A DNA stretch of 64,000 nt, from contig CM059568.1 in NCBI GenBank assembly GCA_030386875.1, positions 31,118,120 through 31,182,119 on the forward strand. The letters run 5' to 3'. The notes under the pieces were generated by a model. That model made no database searches and was not told the origin of the DNA. It worked only from the letters and a program-made list of their open reading frames with translations. Below, piece by piece: positions 8,808 through 20,311 of the stretch. Origin of the DNA: Morinoia aosen. Taxonomy: Eukaryota; Arthropoda; Malacostraca; Amphipoda; Talitridae. Made by a program: the position numbers and the translations under genes. Numbering within the stretch: position 1 is the stretch's first letter; each line of letters starts with the position of its first letter.

Positions 8808-10135
8808 CAAGATGGGGGAGGGAGCAACACGATTTTCATCACGCATTTTCAAGAGGGCGCTATAGTGGTCCTGTTTCCGGTGTATGTTTACCGGAGGACA
8901 GTTTATCAGAGCATTTGATGTAGGGGAGATTGTCGTCTTCCAAATCCCATTTTCTCTTTCATCAAATACGTGAATTGGTGTTCTCGTCACATTAGAAAGT
9001 ATTTGGGGTATGAGGTCTCCAACTGCGTGATCGAAGACTTTTCTATTGATGTATTTATCGATGAGTTGTTCGAAACTGCCACTTTTCTTGTCAACGAATT
9101 TTGCATACTGGTCCTTGTTTCTGGAGCTCTCAGTTTTGATGGCTATTTTCAGAGATGTATAATCCTATTTCGATCTTTGTTGTGAAGCAAGCTGCGTCGT
9201 TACGGCGTGGAGGAGACAGTGTCCGTCACCTACAGTGTAAGCAGGCTCCATTTTGAGCGATCGTTTCAAGTCGTCCAGTGTGTTTGCAACGCGTGTGCAA
9301 ATTTGATTCACTGTTGGTTTTGCGGTTGCAGTATCGGTTTGATCGTTCAACGGAGGCCTGGCAGAGGCAACAGATTTTTTTTGAATGATTTGATTTTTTT
9401 GTGAATAGTTTTGAATATCGTTATTAGCTTGACTTTCCTCGGTTCCTGCGTACTCACTGGAAAGTTGAGAATTGGTTGAAAAGAATGGCATGTCGCAATC
9501 ACTATTTGTGTCTGTTGCAAGTAACGCAAATTTATTTTTCGTACTGACATTATATTTGTCTGAGATCGAGTCAGGGAAAGGCTCAGGCTTATTCATGTTC
9601 CTCATGTGGGTGGGTGAGTTACTCAGAGCTCTGCTTGATGACGCAATCAATTTTGAAGGATTTGGTGTACCATGTGCAGCGATGTGCATAGGCTTATATT
9701 CTTTTCCAAAGTTTAAAGTGAGACTATTTGTCTCTTTCCATGAAGTTTTCGATTCATTGGAATGACCTACAATTCCGATTTTTGCTTGACATTTGTTAAA
9801 ATGAGGACAATATGGCACGGTGATTCGCAATGTTGATTTCATTGCAAGTTGTCCAAGAAAACAGAAGTTTTCTGCCTGGGTGCGAGGCCATTGAATGTTA
9901 TTGAGTGCGTCACCATTTTCATTATCTGGGTAAGTTTGAAATTGAATCAAGTTTAAACCCAGGGTTTTGCAGAAATTCATCGCTTTGTTGAATTCTTTCG
10001 CACTGCAAGCATTTGCGATATAAATAGTAGAAAGTGCGTACTTCCTTACAATTTGTTGTTTGATTCGAGCAAGGTCTGAGGGAGAGTGGCAGAGACCATC
10101 AAAACTTAGTATATAATTTTTAAATCTAGGCATGC
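8805..10135 (-). pseudogene. ORF1 C-terminal part with OTU cysteine protease domain
   Basis: This frame follows the frameshifted N-terminal part. It begins with an unrecognised folded-looking region (YILSFDGLCH, YIANACSAKEF, LIQFQTYPDN), then a Ser/Asn-rich linker. It ends with AYTVGDGHCLLHAVTTQL, the Asp-Cys block of OTU proteases, with the cysteine codon near 9217. An in-frame TAG at 9165-9167 interrupts the domain. After it the same frame continues through the rest of the OTU fold to DHYSALL and a TGA at 8805-8807. An OTU protease joined to ORF1 of a CR1-group element is uncommon; OTU domains are known in some other non-LTR elements such as RandI/Dualen. The TAG is probably an inactivating mutation. 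Confidence 0.6.
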
Positions 10136-10876
10136 AATTTAGAGCATGGAGAAGGTCGTCGAAGCGCCCAGATGGAACAGTTTTGATCCAGCAAGAGCGA
10201 TCGATGTCCTCCTTCTGATCGTGCTTAGGATATTGTCACCTAGCAGCAGAGTATCGTAAGGTTCTCGACAATTGGAGTCGACTTCACAAGAGATACTAGC
10301 AGGTACCAGAGTTGCAAGGTCTTGAGAACTTATATGTGAATTTAAAGCAAAAAGTTGCTCGGTTAAGTTCTGAATGTTTGATACTGTAGAGAAAATCGAC
10401 GACGGGCTAGGAGGCTCACGTTGTCTTAAGGATTTATTGAAAAACGCTGCTGTTAGAGACAAATTGTGAATAATTTCATGAATTTTTTGAGAGCTTGTGA
10501 TTTGAAGCGGATGCAAGTAGCCATTTAAAGAAGTAACAGTGTTTTTTCTATTGCTCTGTACTGGAAATTTCATTTTGTTCTCACAGCTTGCGCTCTGGGG
10601 TAATTTACTGCCAGTATCGGTTTGTGCGCGAATATTATCGAACATATGATCTGGAGAATGAGGAGAGTCTACCACGCTTGAAATGTCCTTATTAATAACA
10701 ACTATTCTGTCTTGTACCACTGATGAGGATGGCGTTTGTGTCCCCGTCGCTGGCGGACAGTTTGGAGCGTTGTTGTTGACGCAGAGCTGGGGAGCTGGCA
10801 CGCTGTTATGCTTGTTCAGATGAGGAGCAGCAGTTGGTTGTGGTGCTGCGGCTGAGACTTCACTGCTTCGAACCTT
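10136..10876 (-). pseudogene. ORF1 N-terminal part, low-complexity, with LLLGDN motif
   Basis: The open frame starts at the element edge without an ATG; the first codon overlapping the duplication is TTG. The first 100 or so residues are rich in Pro, Ser, Asn and Gln. Near the end YDTLLLGDNILSTI resembles the first block of SGNH/GDSL esterases, which occur in ORF1 of CR1 and related elements. Here the expected Ser of GDS is Asn, so esterase activity is doubtful. A frameshift close to 10185 (near ATCAAAACTG on the coding strand) moves the continuation PSGRFDDLLHALNCM into the frame of the next segment. Confidence 0.5.
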
Positions 10877-10883
10877 CAAATAA

Positions 10884-13241
10884 GCTAAGCAAGATGCTGC
10901 ACAGACTTAATCTTTCTCAAATGGTCCAAGAACCAACGCGAATTACCAACGCTTCCAAAACTCTTCTTGACCTAGCAATTACAAACAATCCCCAAGCAGT
11001 ACTCAGCACAGAAATCTTACCGTCCTTTTCTGATCACCATTCGATAGAATGCCAAATAAATATTGCAAAAGAGAAACAGAAATCTAGTTACATTTCATAT
11101 CGCATGAAAAACCACTACTCCCCTGAAATATTTCAAGAAAAGCTATTAGACAGATGGAGTGAATTTCAAGGCATGGAAAACACCGATGATGTCAATTTAC
11201 AAGTTTCGCTTTTCAACGAAAATTTCGTATCGGCTCTTAACGAATGCGCACCTTTCACTACGAAGAAAGTTAAGCCAAGAATTTCTAAATGGATAACAGA
11301 TGAGATAAAACAGTTGAGCAGAGCTAAAAGAAATTTGCAGCGTGAGTACAAACTGAATAAATCAGACAAGACGCGTCGAAAATTATATAAAGATCATGAG
11401 AAGATCCTACGAAGAAAAGTTAAGGAAGCAAAACGGGACTACTTCCACAAAGAACTCTTGGCGGCAAAACAAAACCCAAAAAGAACTTGGGAAATCATTA
11501 GAGAAGTTGCTCAGTATAAAAACTCGGAGTGCAAAAGCACTTTCGACAACCCCTCAAAAATGGCTAATGACTTTAATACTTTCTTCTCAAAAGTTGGCGA
11601 AGATGTTTTCAATGAAGTATCCAGGACAGTTTCAGACACACCTACAGGAGCAAATCCGAGCGATGTATCATCCCCAAATGGTAGAAACAAATGGAGACCA
11701 AAGCCGGTTAGCGTCATAGAGTTACGAAAAATCTTATACTCAATAAAGAATACCAAAGCGACTGGACATGATGGCATAAGCCTCCAACATATAAAAGACA
11801 GCTTCCCTGTCACAGCACCCCTCATTCGTTTGATAATAAATACATCTATAGCCACAAACAAGTTTCCCGACCAATGGAAATTATCCATTATTAAGCCATT
11901 ACATAAATCTGGTGATATCGACATAGCGTCAAACTACAGACCAATCAGTCTCCTGCCTGTTATGTCCAAAATATTAGAAAAAGTAATAACAAACCAGCTC
12001 TCGTCTTACATAGACGAGTCACATCTACTGCATCGCAATCAATATGCTTACAGAAGGAATACCAGTACTCAGGACGCCCTGTTAAACATAACAGAAAAAA
12101 TTTACAATGATACTTGTATTGACCAAAAAAAATTAACTCTCTTACTATTGCTTGATCTCTCCAAAGCTTTCGACAGTGTTGAGCATAGAAACTTCTACAA
12201 AAAATTTCAAACCTCAGAATTGACACTCAATGGTTTGAAAGCCACCTACTAAACCGCTCTCATGCAGTGTCCTTGAATAACAAAATGTCATCATTCATAC
12301 CAAACAATTTTGGCGTTCCTCAAGGTTCAATCATCGGCCCGCTCTTATTTTCAATTTTCATCAATGATTTCCCCACCATGCCGGCAAACACAAAAATCTC
12401 AATGTATGCTGATGACGTACAAATTGCCATGACAAGCTCAACAGCAGATTTAAAAGAAACACAAGCCAACGCTGAAAACCTTCTGAGAAACCTTAAATTG
12501 TGGTATGACCATAATGGCCTCAAACTTAACGCAAGTAAAACGCAATGCATTATTTTTGGATCACAGAATGCGACTAAAAATTTACCACCATTCAAGCTAA
12601 CATTTGGAGACGATACAATTGAACCAGTAGAGACGGTAAAAAATCTGGGTGTTTGGTTTGACAAAAATATGACTTTCAATTCACACGTCGAAACAATGTG
12701 CAACAAAATAAACGGAACCTTAATGTTCTTTCATCGCATTAAGAACACACTTGACGAAATATCTAGATTGTATGTGATTCAGTCTTTAGTTTCATCGCGC
12801 CTGGACTACTGCAGTCTTGTATGGGGAAATTTGCCTCAATATCGTCAGGAAGAGTTGCAAAAATGTCTAAACTTCGCCGCCAAAGTGGTGTGCAAAGGAA
12901 ATTTCAATAAATACGATCATGTCACCCCTCTTTTAAGAAAACTCGACTGGATCCCAATACCGAACAGATTCATGATCCAAAAAGCTCGACGAGTGTTCTC
13001 CTCTCTGTACCTCCCCCAAAGTAATGCAGAGGTGGTAAAATTTTTTCCATCTAATATCCCAAACAAAAAACCAAATCGGAGGAATGATGTTTTAGTCAGT
13101 TACCGTTCATCTAACGTGGGACAAAAAGCTCTCTCAGTTTCTGGAGCTTTTTTGTGGAACAAGCTTCCCCAGCATATCAAAAACTCTAAAACTGTAAAAG
13201 AATTTAGAGTAAATGTGTCACGTTATTTTGCATCTCTATAG
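10884..13241 (+). pseudogene. Endonuclease C-terminal part and reverse transcriptase, frameshifted, copy 1
   Basis: Continues the copy 1 polyprotein with LSKMLHRLNLSQMVQEPTRI, FSDHHSIEC, NYRPISLLPVMSK and LLDLSKAFDSVEH. A missing A near 12186 (GAGCATAGAAAC against GAGCATAAGAAAC in copy 2) throws it out of frame, and translation would stop at about 12252. The RT continues in another frame with FGVPQGSIIGPLLF, YADDVQIAM and LDYCSLVWG to the native stop TAG at 13239-13241 (…RYFASL). A 6-base insertion near 12115 (DTCIDQ against DIDQ) keeps frame. This copy could move only with enzymes from elsewhere. Confidence 0.85.
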
Positions 13242-16085
13242 ACCTGCAGCATTTCGGTGTGAATTTTCCATTTACCAGAAATTTTAATTTTCCTGAAATT
13301 TCTGTTAGAAAATTAGAAACTATTTCATTGTACGTTTACTAAGCCATTCGTGCATTCATCTTAACTATTTCTGTCGACAATAATGAGCACCCCAGCCGTG
13401 AGTTCAATACAGCAGAATGAACGTTTTTTCCATAATTAGGAGTATTTCCTCATCTTTATTTTGTTATTTTTTCTTCTCTGTGTTAATATTTAACATCCGT
13501 ATGGAAAACATACTCTGAAATACATTTTGTGTGTACACCAATATACAGGTTTATAAATGTGAGGATTGTGCAAAGTTTATAATGAATTAAATTTTGGCTA
13601 ACGTTGTCTCGTTATTTCAAAATCATTCTCGAAGATGTTTTCAATCGATTTCGGCTGAGCTGGGGGGAGGGGTTAATTTAAGCATTTTCATTTAGTCTTA
13701 TAATATTTTTCCGTGCGTTCAGTGCACACCACCACTAAACTTTAAAATCGAAAAAAACTGTTAATTTCTGTTATCAAAATTATCACTTTGGACCATTGCT
13801 TAATCTACCTATATGTGCCAAATTTTGTAAATATTCTCCACTCAAATGTGATATCCGGCCACAATGTTACTCCATTTTATCCCATGTACCCATGTCTGTA
13901 TAATGCTGAAGAGTTGTGTTGTTTCTTGACTGTAACCTGAGTTTTCTTAAAAATTTCTATGAAGAAACTAAAAACCAGTTCATTTTACGTTTTCCGAAGT
14001 CTTCTTTTCCTTTTAGTTTTTTTTTCGAATAATTTCTTAGGATTACAATGAGCTCAACTGTCATTATCGGTGTAATAGATGGTAGGTTGTTTCTATCCTC
14101 TTATTTTATATTCGTATTTTTTTCTTATATTTCATTCTCAATAAGTACATATATTAATATGTGTGTGTACGTATATAGGTATATATATATCTACATAAAT
14201 AGATATACATGTTTCTATTTCATTTCTTTACACAAAAACCATCCGGTTAATAAATTTTATTGCACTAGCGAAATGATTCAAAAATAGATCTCCCACTTAC
14301 ACCAGAGGACGTCTCTGTGAATCGGATTAATGACAAATACAATTAATGAAATTAATCGTAATTTGAGCGTATGAATCGTGGTAAAATTTTCTTTCTGTCC
14401 GTATGTTGTACAAGCAAATTTTGATGTTGAGTATATGTTTGTTTGCGCATTTCTGCCAAAATTCTTAGAAATTTATCAATCATGAGTGGTAACTGGCCTA
14501 CACTGTATCTCCATTTTATCCCATGTACCCATGTCCGCATGATGTTGCAGAGAATATCGAGAAGATATGATATATGATATGATATATCGAAGATATATGT
14601 TTTTTTTGTTGTTGTTCCTCAGCGGTAACTTGAGTTTTCTTAAAATTTCCTTTAGGAAATTAAAAAACCATTCCATTTATACGTTTTTCGAAGTCCTTTT
14701 CTATTCCTTATCTTTCCTCAGGTTATTTCTTACGATTCATCAGAGCTTGGGCTGTCATTTTAAATATTGAAAGAGTAAGATTATTTTTCATGTCTATTAG
14801 CATTTTTCTTATGTTCGTTTTCAATACGTATATATATGAATATGTGTGTTGGTGTGTGCGTATGTACGTGTGCGCACGCAAACATGAATGTTTATGTATC
14901 AGTGTAAACATGCACACGTTTCGCACACATGCACATATATCGGTTTCTATTTCTACTTTTTGCATAAAAAGCAAAACCTCAAGACACATTACATTTTACC
15001 TAAAGCTCTGCGATCAGTTAACACTGCACCAAATTTCAGAAATAAACAAATTGATTGCGCTTGCTTTATGATTTATAAATCGATCTATCACGACCCCGAA
15101 GGGCATTTCTGTGAACAGAAGAAATTAAAAAGTATAAACAGACAAAGGAAATAAAGCACTCGTGCAAAAATTATCTCTATATTTGTATGCCGAACAAGCC
15201 ATGCATTTCAATTTTGAGTGTAAGTTTGTTTACGCATTCCTAGATGTGCGTGCTGTGTTGCGCGATGTTCTTTACAAATTATTTCGAGACTATCTTTTTC
15301 TCAATACTTGATTGTCATTTACGGTGTTGTTTCAATCTAGTACGGTGTAGCGTTTTTTTTTTTGTATTTTACCTACTTCGATGATCTTATAAATAATTCG
15401 AAAAATACTAAAGAATTCTTCGAAACTGCCAAGTTCTTAGTTGAAATTATCGAAGTAGGAAAAAGGCAAGAAGCGCTGTACCGGAATCTCTTGGAATATA
15501 AAATATCCAAGAGATAATATTTCTCATTTCTCATTCAACTACCCTTGACAGAGTTAAACTATTAGCACGACCCGTATGGTTTGTCTATTAGTACGCCTCG
15601 TATATTTTTTCTATTAATATGCCTCGTATGGCCTATCTATCTGTACACCTATGATAGTATTGTCTAATATTACATCTCGTATAGTTTGTCTATTATTATG
15701 CCTCGTACGGCTTATCTATTTGTACACCTCGTATGGTTTGTCAATTAGTATTCCTCGTATGGAACTTTGTTAGACTATTAGCACACCACGTGTGGTTTGT
15801 CTATTATAGTACGCCTCGTATATTATGTCTATTAATATGCCTCGTATGGTCTATCTATTTGTACACCTCTGATAGTTTATCTACTAGCACACCTCATATA
15901 GTTTGTCGATTATTATGCCTCGTATGGCTTATCTATTTTTACACCTCGGATGGTTTGTCAATTAATACTCCTCGTATGGATCTTTTGTTTTAGGACGTTT
16001 TATATTAAGGAAATTTTAAAAGCCAATATGTTGGCATATGTATCTCATGTGACAACTTGGAAATAAACGGTTTATTTTTTGTTTT
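13242..16085 (+). other. 3' untranslated region of copy 1
   Basis: Non-coding, and the mirror image of 950-4357. It includes GT/TA microsatellites (14150-14200, 14820-14890), the 25-bp tandem array, a hairpin CTCTTGGAATAT…ATATCCAAGAG (15490-15515) and the terminal AATAAA at about 16062. Confidence 0.75.
15540..15990 (+). repeat. About 25-bp tandem repeat in the copy 1 3' UTR
   Basis: Units such as CCTCGTATGGTTTGTCTATT recur about 17 times with drift. The block ending TATTCCTCGTATGGA is duplicated about 215 bp apart. It is the counterpart of 1040-1495. Confidence 0.75.
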
Positions 16086-17500
16086 TTTTTTTTGTTTTCC
16101 CTCATCCGGCGATATTGGTTGCATAGTCTTCACTGACGTTGCTTCGGAAGGTGACACACATTCTCTGACGGGGTTACTGGCAGCGGTTAGCAAGTCTCCG
16201 GTCTTTTGAGCATTAGAATCTTGTGAGTGAGAGGATGTAGGTCTCCTACTTGCAGGCACTTTGCTTGGTAAGGTCGTATTTTTGCCTCTGAGAGAACCAT
16301 TTTTTCGGGATGTTGTGTAGGGCAACATTTGTGCAGAGAACGGCACTTTCCGGCCTGCAAAGCCAGTCTCGTAATGATGCATCGTGCGTTATATTTGCAT
16401 AGCTATGACTGAATTTTGAGAACGAAGTAGCTTTTGCATATATATCGCTGACACTGATTTTCTAAATTTTACCTCGCTCAGCAAGTATTTTATGAAAAGT
16501 GGGGTCAATCCAAGCCGTTTATCGAGGTATTGAAGCTTACAGCTGAGAGAAGAGGGGTTGCCCTTTAGTGCTGGAGGACAGAGGTGAGGAACTGGGAGGC
16601 TTGGGGTCGGCCGTGAACAATGACACGCAATTTTGCATTTTGTACGACCAGGTCACAGTCTCTGACCCGAGTCGTGATTTTTTTTTTTGACCGAGAGTTG
16701 CTTCCTATTTGAGGGACGCTTTAATTATTCAACAGAATGAGATCTGGTACAAAATGTGATATGATGATATTGAGGGACAGCACAATTTTTACATTTTAGT
16801 CTCATTGATTATAAAGGGGAGCGTCTCTTAGTATGCAGCTTCATCTTCAGTCTTTTCCTTCGTTCGGATGGGCTTCCTTTCGCTGCGGTAATTTTGCAGA
16901 AAATTTTTTGCAGGATCAAGAAACTCATCGTCTGTAGGATGACTAACGCTTTTAGTGAGAACATATTTGAATTACAAATTCAAGGCTAGTTGCACTTTTT
17001 ATACTATTTTCCCTGGTGATTGTGAATGTTTTTCAACTTCTCGTTCACCCGTTGTTCTTACTGGTGGCTTACTTTAAACTATCGGTGTCTTTAAACTATT
17101 CGGTGTCAGTAGGGAAACGGAGATAAGAAACACAATAATTCTTTCGTGCACATTTGCCGTCTCGGCCACGTAATAAGTGAACAAAAACTTAACTGAGAGG
17201 TTAGACATTACTGATATGCTCTGAACGGTCAGAAGACGGGAGGCAGGTGTACGGGAAAGGGGGGGGGGTGCGGGCTAGGTGAGGGGAGACTGAGGGAACA
17301 AGGACCCTTCACACTTCACACAGGCCTATCATTCGAGACCGGGCAGAGCACACCATTTCACACCCCTTGCCAGCACTGCTTTGTTGGCTTTTCATTTAAA
17401 TTGCACTGATTTAATTAAGCAGAAAATAAGACAAAAATTATTTTTTCTTTTTCGCAGTTCCACAGGTAGCAAACACATTCACTGATAGTATAATTTTTAT
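16086..17500. other. Unassigned sequence with a short minus-strand frame
   Basis: No family recognised. On the minus strand, 16095-16382 is open for about 95 codons (MHHYETGFAGRKVPF…, Ser/Thr-rich). It could be the start of a gag or ORF1 from an unidentified element, or chance. The rest has a G-run near 17260 and no other structure I can name. Confidence 0.3.
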
Positions 17501-19589
17501 GCATGGCTAGGTTATTTCCCCCTTGCATTTTAAACAATTACCGCACCATTTCCCCGCACGTCCGACCGCGACCGAGTCTCGCTCTTAACCTCACGCTCTT
17601 AACCTCACCTTTTCTCATATTTGGTTTCTTAGATTCCCTTATTTTTGTGTACATTTTTGAATTACCTCAGTGCTGTAGCTATTTTACTTCTAGCTGTTAG
17701 TTCATTTATATTACATACTCAGTTATGTTTTGCCTTTGGGAATTAGTTCCGAGTCGTGGACACTTGTAAGTTTAGTTCCAACAGCACGCTGAGTAATTAT
17801 GTATAGTTATGATTGACTCAAGTCACAACCGCCAACTGACAGCAGTTAGCTAGCTACCTTCAGAATACCTGGAAGCCAAACCAGTATAATTAAATTCCAT
17901 TAGCCAATTACTTAACGATTGTGTTACTGCTTGTGATATCAAGATAGAGCTTATGGCCAGTTGGTCTTGAACACCGGTTCTGGGTGCTAAGATGATTCAG
18001 GTTGAAACTCGGGCGCTGGAGCTGCGGACTGACCTTAGCACTAGACTTCTGCCATTGTTCTTCTTGTAAGCAGCAGATTGCAGCAGTCGTGCACATCTGT
18101 ATGAATAGGCTCGTTATCGTGCAAATTAAATGTAATATAGCGAGTAGTGTGAGTTCTAGTTAGAGAGACCTAAAGTTGGCAACGCTCGAGACGGCAAGAT
18201 CATCAGCTAGTTTCCGATTGGTCGTAGCCAGCTAAACAGTTCATGCTGACTGCAAGTGTATATATAGATTATCTCGGCCGGCTAAGTACTACCTCTAAGT
18301 TATTCTCTAACTACCTACTACTAATTCTATTCTACTCTATCCTGCTATTTCAATCTATCTCTGCTCTACTCTCACTGGCCACATGTCTGGTAGTTGAGTA
18401 TCTAAGTTGTAGGGTATCTAAGAGGTGAGTGGATTATTTACCTTATGTGATGTGTCATTGCATTTGTCTATTTATGTCAGCACTATTACTGTGTTATGTC
18501 TATGTGGAACCCGGATACTGTGCCGGTGTTGTTTAACCTATACTGTGCTCTAGTGTAGGATTACCAGGTCTATTATATTAATCCAGATCGATGTTCCCTC
18601 ACAGGATCTACTGGACCACACATTCCACGCACTCACAAACACGTTAAGGAGCCAAACTCTAACCTCTTAATTGCAGCCACCCTGCATTGAGATTAGAAGG
18701 AGATTACCTCCTTCTCCTCTCCAAATTTACTAATCTGGAAGGCCTGCATCCCTGCAGCTAAGCCTTTAAAGTCTCCAGTTAAGACGATTGAGTCGAGAGC
18801 CTTCATCCCTACCGAGTTAACCCAACCGTTAAGCTTTTCCCACTTAGCGTCGGAACCTTCCACACTTAACACCACAGTAAACTTCACACTCCAGTACATG
18901 CTTCTACAAGCCTGAGCTGGAAGCGCACCGCCTGAAGTTCTTCAACCGCCTCGGACTCTTCCCAAGAACGTCTCACGAACTGAGCATCAAGCCTCGCCCT
19001 TCAGACTTCAACCTCCACTTAATAAACTAGGCGAGATAGTCTATTCTTTCATTCTCCCTAAGTGATGGTTCGTATCGTGGTTTTTATAAGATTACCTGTT
19101 TGATTATTTGACATTTGAAAATACTGCGTCCGGACCCTACTCCTTCTGAGCAAGCGGCCATATCAATTCATTTCAATATTGATGCCTTCCCGGGCATCTG
19201 GTGACCTCTTTAATTTTCTTGCTCTTCAAGCTTCACGTAATTTAAATTGAGTTCCTCAACTTTGGGCGAACTTCAAAACTTACCTTAAAACTTATAACTT
19301 ATAAACTTACCTTACAACGATAAACTGTATTAAACCTAAGACTAAACACTAACTAACTGCAACTAACTCCACAGAGCACGGGCACTTGCTTCCTACGACG
19401 GCACAGTCACAGATCGCAAGTGGACCGCCCGCCTGTCTCCCAGAAGACCGGCTCCGAAGGACTCGTACTTATGTTGCCCTTAGTTTTTAGTGCTTTGGTC
19501 TTGTTTAAATGTCGTTCCTACATTTGACCTAATAAATTACGGCAAATTTTCCCATTACGGAATTCCGTGTATTTCACTCTCATATATAT
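17501..19589 (+). mobile_element. Gypsy-like long LTR with primer-binding-like site and leader, cut by BEL element
   Basis: Blocks here match 37515-38560, including ATTACCTCAGTGCT, GATGATTCAGG, the segment from CCTCACAGGATC, GGCCTGCATCCCTGCAGCTAAG and TGCGTCCG. Both copies then have TGGTGACC (19210 and 38546), which fits the start of a tRNA-primed binding site of the tRNA-Trp type used by some Ty3/gypsy elements. This copy has about 430 extra bases near 18110-18560 and about 380 bases of leader, up to the BEL/Pao insertion point at 19589. No gag or pol follows. The family assignment is inferred. Confidence 0.5.
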
Positions 19590-20155
19590 TGTCCCGCCGT
19601 CCGACCAACGGCGAAACTTCCAGCAAAAGCTAGCTCAGAAAGACATAGTCTTGCCAACTGGCCTCAAGAAGGTCAGGGAACACTGCAAATAAACGCTTAA
19701 TCATGACAAAGGGAACAAAAAATAGGAGGCTCACCTTAAGATATTCGAAAATAATGTCTCAGGTGACACCTTCTTCAATATAGCCGGCTGTCCAGGGCGA
19801 GAGGCCCGTAGAAGCAGGGTCGGGACCGGTCAGTCAGAGCGCACATAAGCACGTGCGTGCACGACCGAGGCTGGTTGGAATCTGACGTGGCGAGCCAGGC
19901 GCAGCTCCCACGTCATCTTGCCCAAATCCGCCGATAGAGGTTTGGATTCGATCAAGAAGAACAAATTATTTATGTTCACGATGATAGTCGCCAGGAAACG
20001 TGAAGCACTCCCACCATTGCCCCGCTTTGTCATAAATTAGCAGCGTTTACTATTTAGGCTTGGTTTTAATGAAACCAAAGCCCTAGTCCCTTATTATGCA
20101 AGGTGTTGGGTAACTTGCAGGACTTTAGTACTGAGCAATGGCTGGATTTGCGACA
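19590..20155 (-). repeat. 3' LTR of the BEL/Pao element
   Basis: A complete 566-bp LTR, TGTCCC…GCGACA. It is nearly identical to 36189-36617 joined to 38659-38799. Confidence 0.9.
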
Positions 20156-20311
20156 CAATCCCGGCAAGAAAAAAAACGGAGTTTTCTTAAGAAACTTCCG
20201 TTACACAGAAACATTTACATATTAGGGTTGCCTTCCAGCAAAAGCATGGTAAGGACTTTTATACATTTTATGCGCATTTAACGTTTAAGTTTAGATAGTT
20301 AGGAAAGGAAA

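Larger units (their letters stand above)
950..10876 (-). mobile_element. CR1-group non-LTR retrotransposon, copy 2, inserted in copy 1
   Basis: A minus-strand element read from 10876 down to 950, inserted head-to-head into a sister copy. The order is ORF1 (probably 5'-truncated, since no ATG is seen at the edge), OTU domain, TGA-CTA, endonuclease, RT, then a 3' untranslated region of about 2.8 kb before insertions. It ends with GGAAATAAA and a T/G-rich tail. It carries two later insertions: a Tc1/mariner element (4358-5846) and a 530-bp piece with a hammerhead-like hairpin (2858-3387). Both are absent from the same sites in copy 1. The RT resembles the CR1/L2/Daphne assemblage; I cannot fix the clade. 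Confidence 0.85.
10877..16085 (+). mobile_element. CR1-group non-LTR retrotransposon, copy 1, 3' segment
   Basis: Resumes at the right CAAATAA duplication (10877-10883), exactly where the segment 1-949 stopped. It covers the rest of the endonuclease, the RT and a 2.8-kb 3' UTR. The end is at about 16085, after GGAAATAAACGG and a run of T and G. It lacks the Tc1/mariner and 530-bp insertions of copy 2. Its own 5' duplication lies outside the window. Confidence 0.85.

Noticed and set aside
1-16085. A giant palindrome or segmental inverted duplication
   Set aside because: The 7-bp duplication at 943-949 and 10877-10883, the T/G tail at 950 and in-phase restoration of the interrupted frame show insertion of one copy into another.
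17503-18899. Small frames in the gypsy-like LTR as genes
   Set aside because: Short, not shared with the homologous segment at 37500-38545, and with no coding bias.
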